A stretch of DNA of 64,000 nt from Terrimesophilobacter sp964651535. GTDB taxonomy: Bacteria; Actinomycetota; Actinomycetes; Actinomycetales; Microbacteriaceae. Shown here in pieces: positions 26,434 through 34,465 of this stretch; position 1 is the stretch's first letter, and every line of letters starts with the position of its first letter. Position numbers and translations under genes: made by a program. The stretch is taken from NCBI GenBank assembly GCA_964651535.1, contig CAZYYE010000001.1:1054001-1118000 (forward strand). The letters run 5' to 3'. The notes under the pieces were generated by a model. The model was not told the origin of the DNA and searched no databases. It saw only the letters and a program-made list of their open reading frames with translations.

Positions 26434-27176
26434 GTGCCGTGCGCATTCTGCACCTCTATCCGCGGGAGCTCGGAATCAACGGCGACGCGGGAAACGTCGC
26501 CGTGCTTGTTCGCCGGCTGGAATGGCGCGGGCTGACAGCCGAAGTTTTTACCAAGGGCATCGGCGATCCGATGCCGACGAACGTCGACCTCGTGCACATC
26601 GGCACCGGCCAGGCCGCAGCGCAACGCGCGGTGCACGCTGACCTGGTGGGCAGTACCGGCGCATTGCGCGAGATCGCCGACGATGGCGTCCCCATGGTCG
26701 CCATCACTGCAGGCTGGCAGCTCTTCGGCCGCGAGCTGGAACTGGCGGACGGCACCGTTCTGGAAGGAGTCGGCATCCTGCCCTCACGGGCCAGGCTCGT
26801 GAATGATCGCGTCATCGGCGAGATCACGGGCAGGGGGCCCGACGGCGCGCTCGTCGCCGGTTTCGAAAATCATGGCGCTGTGACGACTCTCCTCGACGGC
26901 GCCTCGCCCGTCATGACGGTGTCGAAGGGATTTGGCAATGCGTGTCGCGACGAAGTATCCGGCCCGCGCATCGACGGCGTTCGCGACGGGGTCAACCTTG
27001 GCACGAACATCCACGGCCCGTTTCTGCCGATGAATCCGAGTTTCGCCGACGAACTTCTCACCGCGGCGCTCGCGCGGAAGGGTGCGGCGCTGCCCGAAGC
27101 GGATGATCGGATTCGCGCCGTCGACGAGCTTGCGAGAAAGGCGCGCGAAGCCATCGTCGGACGCGTCGGTCGATAG
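26430..27176 (+). CDS. gatD: GatD-like class I amidotransferase subunit, nucleophile Cys replaced by Thr
   Basis: 248 residues, CobQ/GatD-type glutamine amidotransferase fold. The GTG at 26430 overlaps the murT stop as GTGA. Family blocks are kept: LHLYPRELGINGDAGNVAVL, GFENHGAVT, and GTNIHGPFLPMNPSFAD with the catalytic His. The nucleophile loop reads VAITAGWQLFG (codons atc act gca ggc), so Thr stands exactly where the glutaminase Cys should be (mycobacterial homologues read AICAAIQVLG). The protein should not hydrolyse glutamine. It is still full length and translationally coupled to MurT, arguing for a retained structural or changed role rather than decay. Its stop lies 3 bases from the end of the opposing racemase gene. 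Confidence 0.85.
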   Translation: MSAVRILHLYPRELGINGDAGNVAVLVRRLEWRGLTAEVFTKGIGDPMPTNVDLVHIGTGQAAAQRAVHADLVGSTGALREIADDGVPMVAITAGWQLFGRELELADGTVLEGVGILPSRARLVNDRVIGEITGRGPDGALVAGFENHGAVTTLLDGASPVMTVSKGFGNACRDEVSGPRIDGVRDGVNLGTNIHGPFLPMNPSFADELLTAALARKGAALPEADDRIRAVDELARKAREAIVGRVGR

Positions 27177-27179
27177 CGG

Positions 27180-28250
27180 CTAAACGTGTCCGGGCCCGTC
27201 GGTGTACACGCGGGGGACGCGGACGGCCACTTGCGTGACGATCTCATCGCCGATGCTGTCCGCCCACTCGGCCCACTCTTCCGCGGTCGGCTCGCCGGAG
27301 TCGCCAGAACCGAAGAGGAGTACTTCGTCGCCGACCCTGAGCGGTTCCACACCGTCGTCGCGCGCATCAATGGTCGACGAATCCACCTCGATCGCACGGA
27401 TGCCGCGGCGCGCGCCCGCGGCGAAAACCTCGGCTTTGGGCAAGGCTGCCGCCGCGATCCCATCGCCGAACCCCGCGCCGATCGTCGCGGTGCCGCGCTC
27501 CGAATCGAGGTCCGTCACGGTCGTGGACAGTGTCATCACCGGGATGAGCCCCAAGCCACGGCCGTCGACGTCGTCGAACGGAGAGAGGCCGTACGCGGCG
27601 ATGCCGAATCGAACGAGATCGAGCCGCGCATCGGGCATCCGAATGCCAGCAGAGCTTGCGGCGAGATGAGTGACGGGAAAGTGCGCACCCAGGTCTTCGG
27701 CGATGGCAATTGCAGACAGCAGCCGATTGAGCGCGTCAGCATCGTCTTCGGGCGACGTGTCGGCCAGGTGGGACCAGGCCGCGTGAACGACGACAGCGCC
27801 GGCCTTCTGAGCTTTCAGCGCAGCGACGATCAGCTCGGGCCAGTCCTCCTCGGTCGCGCCGTTGCGATGGAGCCCCGTGTCGACTTTCAGATGAACGCGC
27901 ACGGGTCGTTCGGGACGGCTTGCAACGATCGCGTCGAGCTGCCAGCGAGCCGAGATGCCAAGATCGATGTCGTAGAGTGCCGCTGTCGCGAAATCGGTGT
28001 GAACACCGTGCAGCCACGCGAACAGTGGAGCAGTGACGCCTGACGTGCGCAGGGCAACCGCGGCAGGGAGCTCGAGCACCGCGAGGGATGTCGCGCCCGC
28101 CTCCAGCGCAACGGGCGCGAGTTGAGCCATGCCGTGCCCGTAGGCGTCCGCCTTGACCGCGAGCATGACTTCGGAAGGGGCGACGAGCTCCGCGAGCGTG
28201 CGGACATTGTGCCGGAACGCCGCGAGGTCGATTGTCGCCACTGCGGTCAC
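27180..28250 (-). CDS. Alanine-racemase-like protein: PLP barrel intact, C-domain active site lost
   Basis: 356 residues with the Alr fold. The barrel keeps the PLP Lys and Tyr in AVKADAYGHG (Lys33, Tyr37), Arg in TGLHRNG (129), His161, the Ser pair at 199-200 and the phosphate-site Arg in VRFGIAAYG (214). In the C-terminal beta domain, the segment carrying the catalytic Tyr265 of classic Alr (VSYG) is deleted: TLSTTVTDLDSERGTATIG runs straight on. CMDQ is replaced by EVDSST, and the Tyr354 position is Asp (IGDEIVTQ). Alone it lacks the base that works from the partner subunit. It is coupled by a GTGA overlap to the upstream gene, which has what this one lacks. Confidence 0.8.
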   Translation of the reverse strand: MTAVATIDLAAFRHNVRTLAELVAPSEVMLAVKADAYGHGMAQLAPVALEAGATSLAVLELPAAVALRTSGVTAPLFAWLHGVHTDFATAALYDIDLGISARWQLDAIVASRPERPVRVHLKVDTGLHRNGATEEDWPELIVAALKAQKAGAVVVHAAWSHLADTSPEDDADALNRLLSAIAIAEDLGAHFPVTHLAASSAGIRMPDARLDLVRFGIAAYGLSPFDDVDGRGLGLIPVMTLSTTVTDLDSERGTATIGAGFGDGIAAAALPKAEVFAAGARRGIRAIEVDSSTIDARDDGVEPLRVGDEVLLFGSGDSGEPTAEEWAEWADSIGDEIVTQVAVRVPRVYTDGPGHV

Positions 28251-28948
28251 GATGACTCCCCGCTCATCCAGGTTCGAACGACGCGGGGGCCGAGGCCGGC
28301 GGTCAGGTGCTGCGGCGTGCGTCGGGCCAGCGCCGCCCAGTCCCGCAACGCGGGAGCTCCCGCGTCCGGATCACCCCAGACGGTCACTTCGTCGCCCACT
28401 GCCGCCGAGCGGTCTCCTAGGTCGAGGACGAATTGGTCCATTGCGATGCGACCGGCGACGATCGCGAGTTCTCCCGCGATCGCGGCGTGGGCTGTATTCG
28501 ATCCGAGCCGTGGGATGCCGTCGGAATAGCCGAGGCCGACGAGCGCGATGGTCCCGTCCTGCTCCGTGCGGTAGGTGTACCCGTAGGACACTGCGCTACC
28601 GGCGGGGACGCGCTTGACGGCGACCACTTCGCCGACGAGCGTCGCGACGGGCCGCAGCGCGATCGACCCGAGCTGGGGGGAGAATCCGTACGGCGCGAGT
28701 TCGACGTCCGCGGCTCCGGGTCCCGCGTGCGCGTGAAGGCCCGATGCGAGGGTGATCCCCGGCGATACGCGAAACCGGTGGACCCCGTGTTCGGCCGCCG
28801 CGGCGACGACCGACGAGAGGCCGTGTCCGTAGGCATCCGCGCGGACGTCGACGGCGAGATCCGCAGCAGCATGCTCGTGAAGCAGTGCGGCGATATTGGC
28901 CTCGAGCGCGGTGCGGGAAAGCCGGGCTTCCCGCAGCAGTCCGGTCAA
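28247..28948 (-). CDS. Short alanine-racemase-like protein: C-domain with catalytic Tyr, barrel mostly deleted
   Basis: 233 residues. The N-terminus matches the first two barrel strands of Alr, but the PLP Lys is Arg (VDVRADAYGHG, Arg36). About 150 residues of barrel are then missing before ELAPYGFSP. From about residue 95 the Alr C-terminal domain is well kept: AVSYGYTYRTEQ holds the catalytic Tyr (122), followed by LVGLGYSDGIPR and VAGRIAMDQFVLDL. The frame is clean with no stop, so it is not an obvious pseudogene. The start is a TTG 2 bases after the DUF7455 stop; no better start is seen. Classic Alr is a dimer in which Lys comes from one subunit and Tyr from the other, so this protein may complement the downstream one. 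Confidence 0.75.
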   Translation of the reverse strand: MTGLLREARLSRTALEANIAALLHEHAAADLAVDVRADAYGHGLSSVVAAAAEHGVHRFRVSPGITLASGLHAHAGPGAADVELAPYGFSPQLGSIALRPVATLVGEVVAVKRVPAGSAVSYGYTYRTEQDGTIALVGLGYSDGIPRLGSNTAHAAIAGELAIVAGRIAMDQFVLDLGDRSAAVGDEVTVWGDPDAGAPALRDWAALARRTPQHLTAGLGPRVVRTWMSGESS

Positions 28949-28950
28949 AC

Positions 28951-29184
28951 TCAGAGGGCGGAGTCTTCCAGAAGCCGGCTCGACTCGTCGTGCCAGTCTG
29001 TGGCGACGGCGGCGAGCTTCTCCTGGTGGCGGCGACCGTGGTGGGCGCAGAACAGCAACTCGCTCTCGCCGATCATCACGCGGATGTAGGCCTGGGCTCC
29101 GCAGCTGTCACAGCGGTCGAGGGCGGTGAGCTCATAGGAGTCCCGCTCGACGGTGGCCGTTGTTCCTGCGCTGACCTGAGACAT
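28951..29184 (-). CDS. DUF7455 small zinc-finger-like protein
   Basis: 77 residues. A compact metal-binding pattern is visible: RCDSCGAQAYIRV (CxxC) and ELLFCAHHGRRH (Cys and His). This is the actinobacterial DUF7455 family of unknown function, usually found beside sigA and gyrase/topoisomerase genes. AGGAG lies 6 bases before the ATG at 29184. It is the first gene of a three-gene minus-strand set (this gene, the short racemase-like gene, the long racemase-like gene) with 2-base spacing and then an overlap. The 200 bases upstream separate it from the divergent parE and must hold both promoters; no clear -35/-10 pair could be picked. Confidence 0.85.
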   Translation of the reverse strand: MSQVSAGTTATVERDSYELTALDRCDSCGAQAYIRVMIGESELLFCAHHGRRHQEKLAAVATDWHDESSRLLEDSAL

Positions 29185-29391
29185 CTGCACTCCTATCGCT
29201 GTTGTCCGTACACCTATCCAAACATGCCGGGGGGCTTTTCGCCGGTTGGGGGCGGGGTATTTCGCTGTGCGCGTAGCGGACGCGGTATTGAGGGTGTCGG
29301 AGGCCGTGAAGGTCGGTGCGGGTCATTAGGGTGGAATACGGCCCGGCGGCGATACTGCACGCTGGAATTGCGGCGACAATGGAGGTCTTCT

Positions 29392-31473
29392 GTGGCGAGT
29401 TCTGACTACTCAGCGCGGCACTTGTCCGTGCTGGAGGGTCTCGAAGCCGTCCGCAAGCGCCCAGGAATGTACATCGGCTCCACCGACTCGCGCGGGCTCA
29501 TGCACTGCCTGTGGGAGATCATCGACAACTCCGTCGATGAGGCCCTCGGCGGTTCGGGCGATGAAATCAAGGTCATCCTGCGACCGGACGGCAGCGTTGA
29601 AGTGGTCGATCGCGCACGCGGCATCCCCGTCGACATCGAACCGAAGACGGGCCTGTCCGGTGTCGAGGTCGTGTTCACGAAGCTTCACGCCGGCGGCAAA
29701 TTCGGCACGGGCTCGTACACCTCGTCCGGGGGATTGCACGGTGTCGGGGCGTCCGTCGTCAACGCGCTTTCCGAACGGCTGGATGTCGAGGTGGATCGCG
29801 ACGGCAAGACCTGGGCGATGTCGTTTCATCGCGGGGAGCCCGGGATATTCGCGGATTCGGGTGAACCGAAACCGGATGCGCCGTTCACGCCCTTCGTTTC
29901 CGGAAGCGAGCTTCGCGTGGTCGGAAAGGTCGCTAAGGGCATCACGGGCACGCGCGTGCGGTACTGGCCGGACCCGCAGGTCTTCACCCGCACCGCGTCG
30001 TTCCAAATCGACGAATTGCTCGGCAGGGCGCGGCAAACCGCATTCCTCGTCAAGGGACTGGGAATTCGCGTCGAAGACCTTCGCGGGGACGAGCCGGTCG
30101 ATGAGCACTTCCGGTATGCGGGCGGAATCGTCGAGTACGTCGACTTCCTTTCGAAGGATTCCCCCCTCACATCAACGTGGCACATCACCGGATCCGGCAC
30201 ATTCACGGAAACCGTGCCCGTCCTCGACGACTCTGGGCACATGGTGGCGACCGAACTCACGCGGGACTGCGAGGTCGAGGTGGCACTGCGCTGGGGCACC
30301 GGGTACGACACGGAGATCCGCAGCTACGTCAACATCATCGCGACTCCGAAAGGCGGAACGCACCTGGCCGGATTCGACCAGGGGTTGATGAAGTTCCTGC
30401 GGGCGCAAGTGGAGCAGAATGCCCGCCGACTCAAAGCCGGGAATGACAAGCTCGAGAAGGACGACATCCTCGCGGGCCTCACCGCGGTTCTCACCGTGCG
30501 ATTCCCCGAACCGCAATTCGAGGGGCAGACGAAGGAAATTCTCGGCACGCCAGCAGTGCGCAACATCGTCGCAAACGTGATCGCGAAGGGGCTGGGCGAG
30601 CGATTCTCGTCCACGAAGCGCGACGACAAGAACCAGGCGGCCCTCGTGCTGGAGAAGATCGTCGCCGAAATGAAGGCGCGCGTATCCGCGCGGGCGCACA
30701 AGGAGACGCAGCGCAGGAAGAACGCGCTGGAGAGTTCGTCGTTGCCGGCCAAGCTAGTGGACTGCCGCAGCAACGATGTCGCCAACAGCGAGCTGTTCAT
30801 CGTGGAGGGCGATTCGGCGCTCGGCACGGCGAAGCTCGCGCGCGACAGCGAGTACCAGGCGCTCCTGCCGATCCGCGGAAAGATCCTGAACGTGCAGAAG
30901 GCGTCGTTGCCGGACATGCTCGGCAACGCGGAGTGCGCATCCATCATCCAGGTGATCGGCGCGGGTTCCGGACGCAGTTTCGACCTGTCGAGCGCGCGGT
31001 ACGGCAAAGTCATCATCATGAGCGACGCGGATGTCGACGGCGCCCACATCCGCACCTTGCTGCTCACGCTGTTCCATCGCTACATGCCGGAGATGATCAA
31101 GGACGGCCGGGTGTATGCAGCCGTCCCGCCGCTGCACCGCGTCGTCGTCGTGAACGCGGGTTCGAAGCCCAACGAGACGATCTACACCTACTCGGAGGCA
31201 GAGCTGAACGCCGTGCTTGCCGGCCTCAAGAAGGCGGGGAAGCGCTACCAGGACCCGATTCAGCGATACAAGGGCCTCGGCGAGATGGATGCCGAACAAT
31301 TGGCGACGACCACCATGGACCGCAGGCACCGCACACTGCGGCGGGTGCGCATCCCGGATGCGGAGCACGCCGAAACCGTCTTCGAACTTCTCATGGGCAA
31401 CGATGTCGCCCCGCGCAAAGAGTTCATCATCGCCGGTGCCGCGGACCTGAGCCGCGACAGAATTGACGTATAA
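29392..31473 (+). CDS. parE: DNA topoisomerase IV subunit B
   Basis: A 693-residue type II topoisomerase ATPase subunit that, with ParC, unlinks replicated chromosomes. Seen: the GHKL ATPase (LEGLEAVRKRPGMYIGST, EIIDNSVDEALGG, GLHGVGASVVNALS), the transducer with ATPKGGTHLAGFDQG, and the TOPRIM domain with LFIVEGDSALGTAKL and IIMSDADVDGAHIRTLLLT. The C-terminal block is YKGLGEMDAEQL. ParE rather than GyrB is chosen because of TDSRGLMHCLWE and because parC lies nearby while the usual gyrB-gyrA pair sits at oriC in actinobacteria. The GTG start at 29392 has GGAGG 6 bases upstream. It is divergent from DUF7455 and convergent with the Nudix gene. Confidence 0.9.
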   Translation: MASSDYSARHLSVLEGLEAVRKRPGMYIGSTDSRGLMHCLWEIIDNSVDEALGGSGDEIKVILRPDGSVEVVDRARGIPVDIEPKTGLSGVEVVFTKLHAGGKFGTGSYTSSGGLHGVGASVVNALSERLDVEVDRDGKTWAMSFHRGEPGIFADSGEPKPDAPFTPFVSGSELRVVGKVAKGITGTRVRYWPDPQVFTRTASFQIDELLGRARQTAFLVKGLGIRVEDLRGDEPVDEHFRYAGGIVEYVDFLSKDSPLTSTWHITGSGTFTETVPVLDDSGHMVATELTRDCEVEVALRWGTGYDTEIRSYVNIIATPKGGTHLAGFDQGLMKFLRAQVEQNARRLKAGNDKLEKDDILAGLTAVLTVRFPEPQFEGQTKEILGTPAVRNIVANVIAKGLGERFSSTKRDDKNQAALVLEKIVAEMKARVSARAHKETQRRKNALESSSLPAKLVDCRSNDVANSELFIVEGDSALGTAKLARDSEYQALLPIRGKILNVQKASLPDMLGNAECASIIQVIGAGSGRSFDLSSARYGKVIIMSDADVDGAHIRTLLLTLFHRYMPEMIKDGRVYAAVPPLHRVVVVNAGSKPNETIYTYSEAELNAVLAGLKKAGKRYQDPIQRYKGLGEMDAEQLATTTMDRRHRTLRRVRIPDAEHAETVFELLMGNDVAPRKEFIIAGAADLSRDRIDV

Positions 31474-31490
31474 CGGTCGATGCCGGGGCG

Positions 31491-31952
31491 CTAATGGCCA
31501 TCGAGCTGAGCGCGTACCAGTTCGGCCAGGTTGTGCGGATAAACCGTCTCCGAGGTCGACTTCAGGTCGTCGAGGGGCCACCAGCGCGACTCGAGCATCA
31601 TGCGCTTCTCGAGGTCACTCCAGCCGGCGGAATTGATTTCAACCCTGTCGACGTGGGCGACGAAGAACTGCTCGTACTGGTGCAGCGGCTCTCCCTCGAA
31701 CGTGAAGTCCATTTCCTGCTCGAAAACCGGGCCGCTCACCGACGGCAGCCGGACGCCGGTCTCCTCCAGCACCTCCCGCAGCGCTGCATCGCGCGGAGTT
31801 TCGCCTGGTTCAAGACCTCCGCCGGGAGTGAACCACCACGGCGCGGCATCCGGCCGGGTCGAGTCGATGCCGCGGAACAGCAGTACGCGATCCCGCTCGT
31901 CGAACAGGATCACGCGGGCCGCCCTGCGGTTCGGCACCGGCCGCTCCCTCAC
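31491..31952 (-). CDS. Nudix hydrolase
   Basis: A 153-residue Nudix protein, which hydrolyses a nucleoside diphosphate linked to some other group. The Nudix box is complete: GGGLEPGETPRDAALREVLEETG. The flanks (ARVILFDERDRVLLFRG, WWFTPGGG) are typical, and the late FFVAHVDRVEINSAGWSDLEK resembles the subset that acts on small substrates, though specificity is not readable. A GTG at 31952 overlaps the parC stop as GTGA, so it is translated with parC. The gene sits between parE and parC, which elsewhere are usually adjacent. It may clean damaged nucleotides, but this is a guess. Confidence 0.9.
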   Translation of the reverse strand: MRERPVPNRRAARVILFDERDRVLLFRGIDSTRPDAAPWWFTPGGGLEPGETPRDAALREVLEETGVRLPSVSGPVFEQEMDFTFEGEPLHQYEQFFVAHVDRVEINSAGWSDLEKRMMLESRWWPLDDLKSTSETVYPHNLAELVRAQLDGH

Positions 31953-34453
31953 GCCGATTGAGCGGACGTGCCGATGGAGCCCACCACGGCGGCCAACGGC
32001 GTTCCCGACGCGTCGCGTTTCGCGCCGGCATCCGGAAGCTCCCGTGCGGCCCCGTCTGTGCCCACGGCCAGCGCGGGGGCCGTCCCCGCCCAGGCGAGCG
32101 CGAGGGAGTCCTCGCCCTTCAGGAACGCGTGGCAGCGGACACCGCCGGTGCCGCGGCCCTTGCCCGGGAACTCCGCGAACGACGACACTTTCGCGCGGCC
32201 CGGATCGGTGCCCGCAATCGTGTCGCTGTGCGCGGAGATCGTCGCGACGACCACGTCTGCGCCCGGATCGACGGACGTGAAATGGATGACCACGGCACCG
32301 GCAGACAGCCTCATGCCCGCCATCCCGGCGGCGCTGCGCCCCTGGGGTCGCACGGACGAGGCGGGGAAATGCAGCAATTGGGCATCCGAGGTCACGAACA
32401 CGAGCTCTTCCGCGTCGGTGCCCTGGGCCGCGCCGACCACCTCGTCGCCGTCCTTGAGCGCAATCACCTCGAAATCGGGTCGGTTCGGGTAGTCTCCAGC
32501 CGCCAGTCGCTTCACAATTCCCTGCTTCGTGCCGAGCGCGATGGGCGCATTTGACTCAAGGGATACGAGCGCGACCACGCGTTCCTTCCCGGCATCCAGC
32601 GCCAGATATTCGGCCACCTTCGCGCCCGCGGCAAGCTGGAGGGAATTCTCCGGAACCTGCGGCAGATCGACGGGGGAGAGGCGCACGAGCCGCCCCAGGT
32701 TCGTGATCGCCCCGATTTCGGTTCGACTCGTCGTCACGACCGAGGACCGGATCGCATCATGCTTGCTTCGGCGGATGGCGCGTACCGGGGTGTCGGACAG
32801 CTCGTCACCGATATCCACGCGGATGATGCGCCCGGTCGTCGAGAGCAGCACGCGGCATGGCGTGTCCTCGATCTCCAGCGACACGGGCGCCGCCTTCGAC
32901 CCGGCCGCCCTGGAGGAGCCCGCATTGGCGATCGACGCCCGCGCCTCGGTCAGGAGTGTCCTGCGGGGAGTACCGAACTCCTCGGCCACCGCCTCGAGCT
33001 CCTCCGAGACCAGCTGCCGGATGAGCGCAGCGTCCGACAGGAGGCGCTCCAGCTCCGCGATCTCCGCGCGCAGCTTGTCGCGCTCCGCCTCGAGCTCGAT
33101 GCGCGAGAACTTCGTGAGTCTGCGCAGCCGCAGCTCGAGGATGTATTCCGCCTGCACGTCGCTCAGGTCGAAGACATCCATGAGACGTTTGCGGGCCACA
33201 TCGGAGTCGTCGCTGGCCCGGATGACCTGGATGACCTCGTCGATGTCGAGGATCGCGATGAGCAGGCCGTCGACGAGGTGAAGCCGTTCCTGCCGCCGCG
33301 CAAGCCGGAACGTCGTTCGCCGCGTCGTGACGGCGACGCGGTGGTCGACATACACCTGTAGCAGGTCGCGCAGACCGAGAGTTCGCGGGCCCCCGTCGAC
33401 GAGCGTGACGTTGTTGATGTTGAACTGGTCTTCGAGCGGCGTGTGCTTGTACAGCTGCTCCAGAACGGCCTGCGGGTTGAATCCGGTCTTGATGCCGATG
33501 ACGAGGCGCAGCCCGTGCTTGCGGTCGGTGAGGTCCGTGACATCCGAAATGCCGGAAAGCTTCTTAGAATTCACCCCGTCCTTGATCTTCTCGATGACCT
33601 TCTCGGTGCCGACCATGTAGGGAAGCTCCGTGACGACGAGTCCCGTCTTGCGCGCCGTGATGTTCTCCACCGAGACGCGTGCTCGGGTTTTGAAGCTTCC
33701 CCGACCCGTCTCGTACGCTTCGCGGATGCCGTCGAGCCCGACGATCGTTCCGCCCGTGGGCAGGTCGGGGCCTGGGACGTACGCCATGAGGTCATCGAGG
33801 CTCGCATCCGGATTCGCGAGAAGGTGCCGTGCGCCCCCAACGACCTCGATGAGGTTGTGCGGCGCCATGTTCGTCGCCATGCCGACCGCGATGCCCGACG
33901 CGCCGTTCACGAGCAGATTCGGGAATGCTGCGGGCAGCACATCGGGCTGCGTGAGCTGGTTGTCGTAGTTCGGCACGAAGTCGACGACATCCTCGTCGAG
34001 GTCGGACACCATGGCCATCGCGGCGGCGGCGAGCCGTGCTTCGGTGTACCTGGGTGCCGCCGGGCCGTCATCGAGAGAGCCGAAGTTCCCGTGGCCGTCG
34101 ACGAGCGGCACGCGAAGGATGAACGGCTGCGCGAGGCGCACCATGGCGTCGTAGATTGAGGCGTCGCCGTGCGGGTGCAGCTTGCCCATGACGTCCCCGA
34201 CGACGCGGGAGGACTTCACATGGCCGCGGTCGGGGCGAAGTCCCATCTCGCTCATTTGGTACAGGATGCGGCGCTGCACGGGCTTCAGCCCGTCGCGGGC
34301 ATCCGGGAGCGCGCGAGAATAGATGACCGAGTAGGCGTATTCGAGGTAGGAGCCCTCCATCTCGGTCGAGACATCGATGTCATCGATGCGCTCGCCTGCA
34401 GAAGGTGAACCGGGCTCTGAAGTGCTGGGCGGGGGTACGGAAGGCGTAGTCAT
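31949..34453 (-). CDS. parC: DNA topoisomerase IV subunit A
   Basis: An 834-residue breakage-reunion subunit. The winged-helix region contains KLHPHGDASIYDAMVRLAQ and the catalytic Tyr in APRYTEARL (Tyr136). The position matching E. coli GyrA Ser83 is Ala98 (next residue Ser99, then Asp102 for Asp87). This is the naturally less quinolone-sensitive arrangement also seen in mycobacterial GyrA. The C-terminal half forms the beta-pinwheel (TDAQLLHFPASSVRPQGRSA), without the clear GyrA box QRRGGKG, so ParC is preferred over GyrA. It begins near and is divergent from the phosphodiesterase gene and is followed, overlapping by 4 bases, by the Nudix gene. Confidence 0.9.
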   Translation of the reverse strand: MTTPSVPPPSTSEPGSPSAGERIDDIDVSTEMEGSYLEYAYSVIYSRALPDARDGLKPVQRRILYQMSEMGLRPDRGHVKSSRVVGDVMGKLHPHGDASIYDAMVRLAQPFILRVPLVDGHGNFGSLDDGPAAPRYTEARLAAAAMAMVSDLDEDVVDFVPNYDNQLTQPDVLPAAFPNLLVNGASGIAVGMATNMAPHNLIEVVGGARHLLANPDASLDDLMAYVPGPDLPTGGTIVGLDGIREAYETGRGSFKTRARVSVENITARKTGLVVTELPYMVGTEKVIEKIKDGVNSKKLSGISDVTDLTDRKHGLRLVIGIKTGFNPQAVLEQLYKHTPLEDQFNINNVTLVDGGPRTLGLRDLLQVYVDHRVAVTTRRTTFRLARRQERLHLVDGLLIAILDIDEVIQVIRASDDSDVARKRLMDVFDLSDVQAEYILELRLRRLTKFSRIELEAERDKLRAEIAELERLLSDAALIRQLVSEELEAVAEEFGTPRRTLLTEARASIANAGSSRAAGSKAAPVSLEIEDTPCRVLLSTTGRIIRVDIGDELSDTPVRAIRRSKHDAIRSSVVTTSRTEIGAITNLGRLVRLSPVDLPQVPENSLQLAAGAKVAEYLALDAGKERVVALVSLESNAPIALGTKQGIVKRLAAGDYPNRPDFEVIALKDGDEVVGAAQGTDAEELVFVTSDAQLLHFPASSVRPQGRSAAGMAGMRLSAGAVVIHFTSVDPGADVVVATISAHSDTIAGTDPGRAKVSSFAEFPGKGRGTGGVRCHAFLKGEDSLALAWAGTAPALAVGTDGAARELPDAGAKRDASGTPLAAVVGSIGTSAQSA

Positions 34454-34465
34454 AGGATTGCGACC

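Noticed and set aside
28247..28948. Short racemase gene as a plain pseudogene
   Set aside because: The frame is clean, both flanking genes are tightly spaced or overlapping, and the C-domain motifs are well kept. Decay would be expected to hit these too.
31491..31952. Nudix gene as MutT (8-oxo-dGTPase)
   Set aside because: The Nudix box is general and substrate residues cannot be assigned, so only the family is called.
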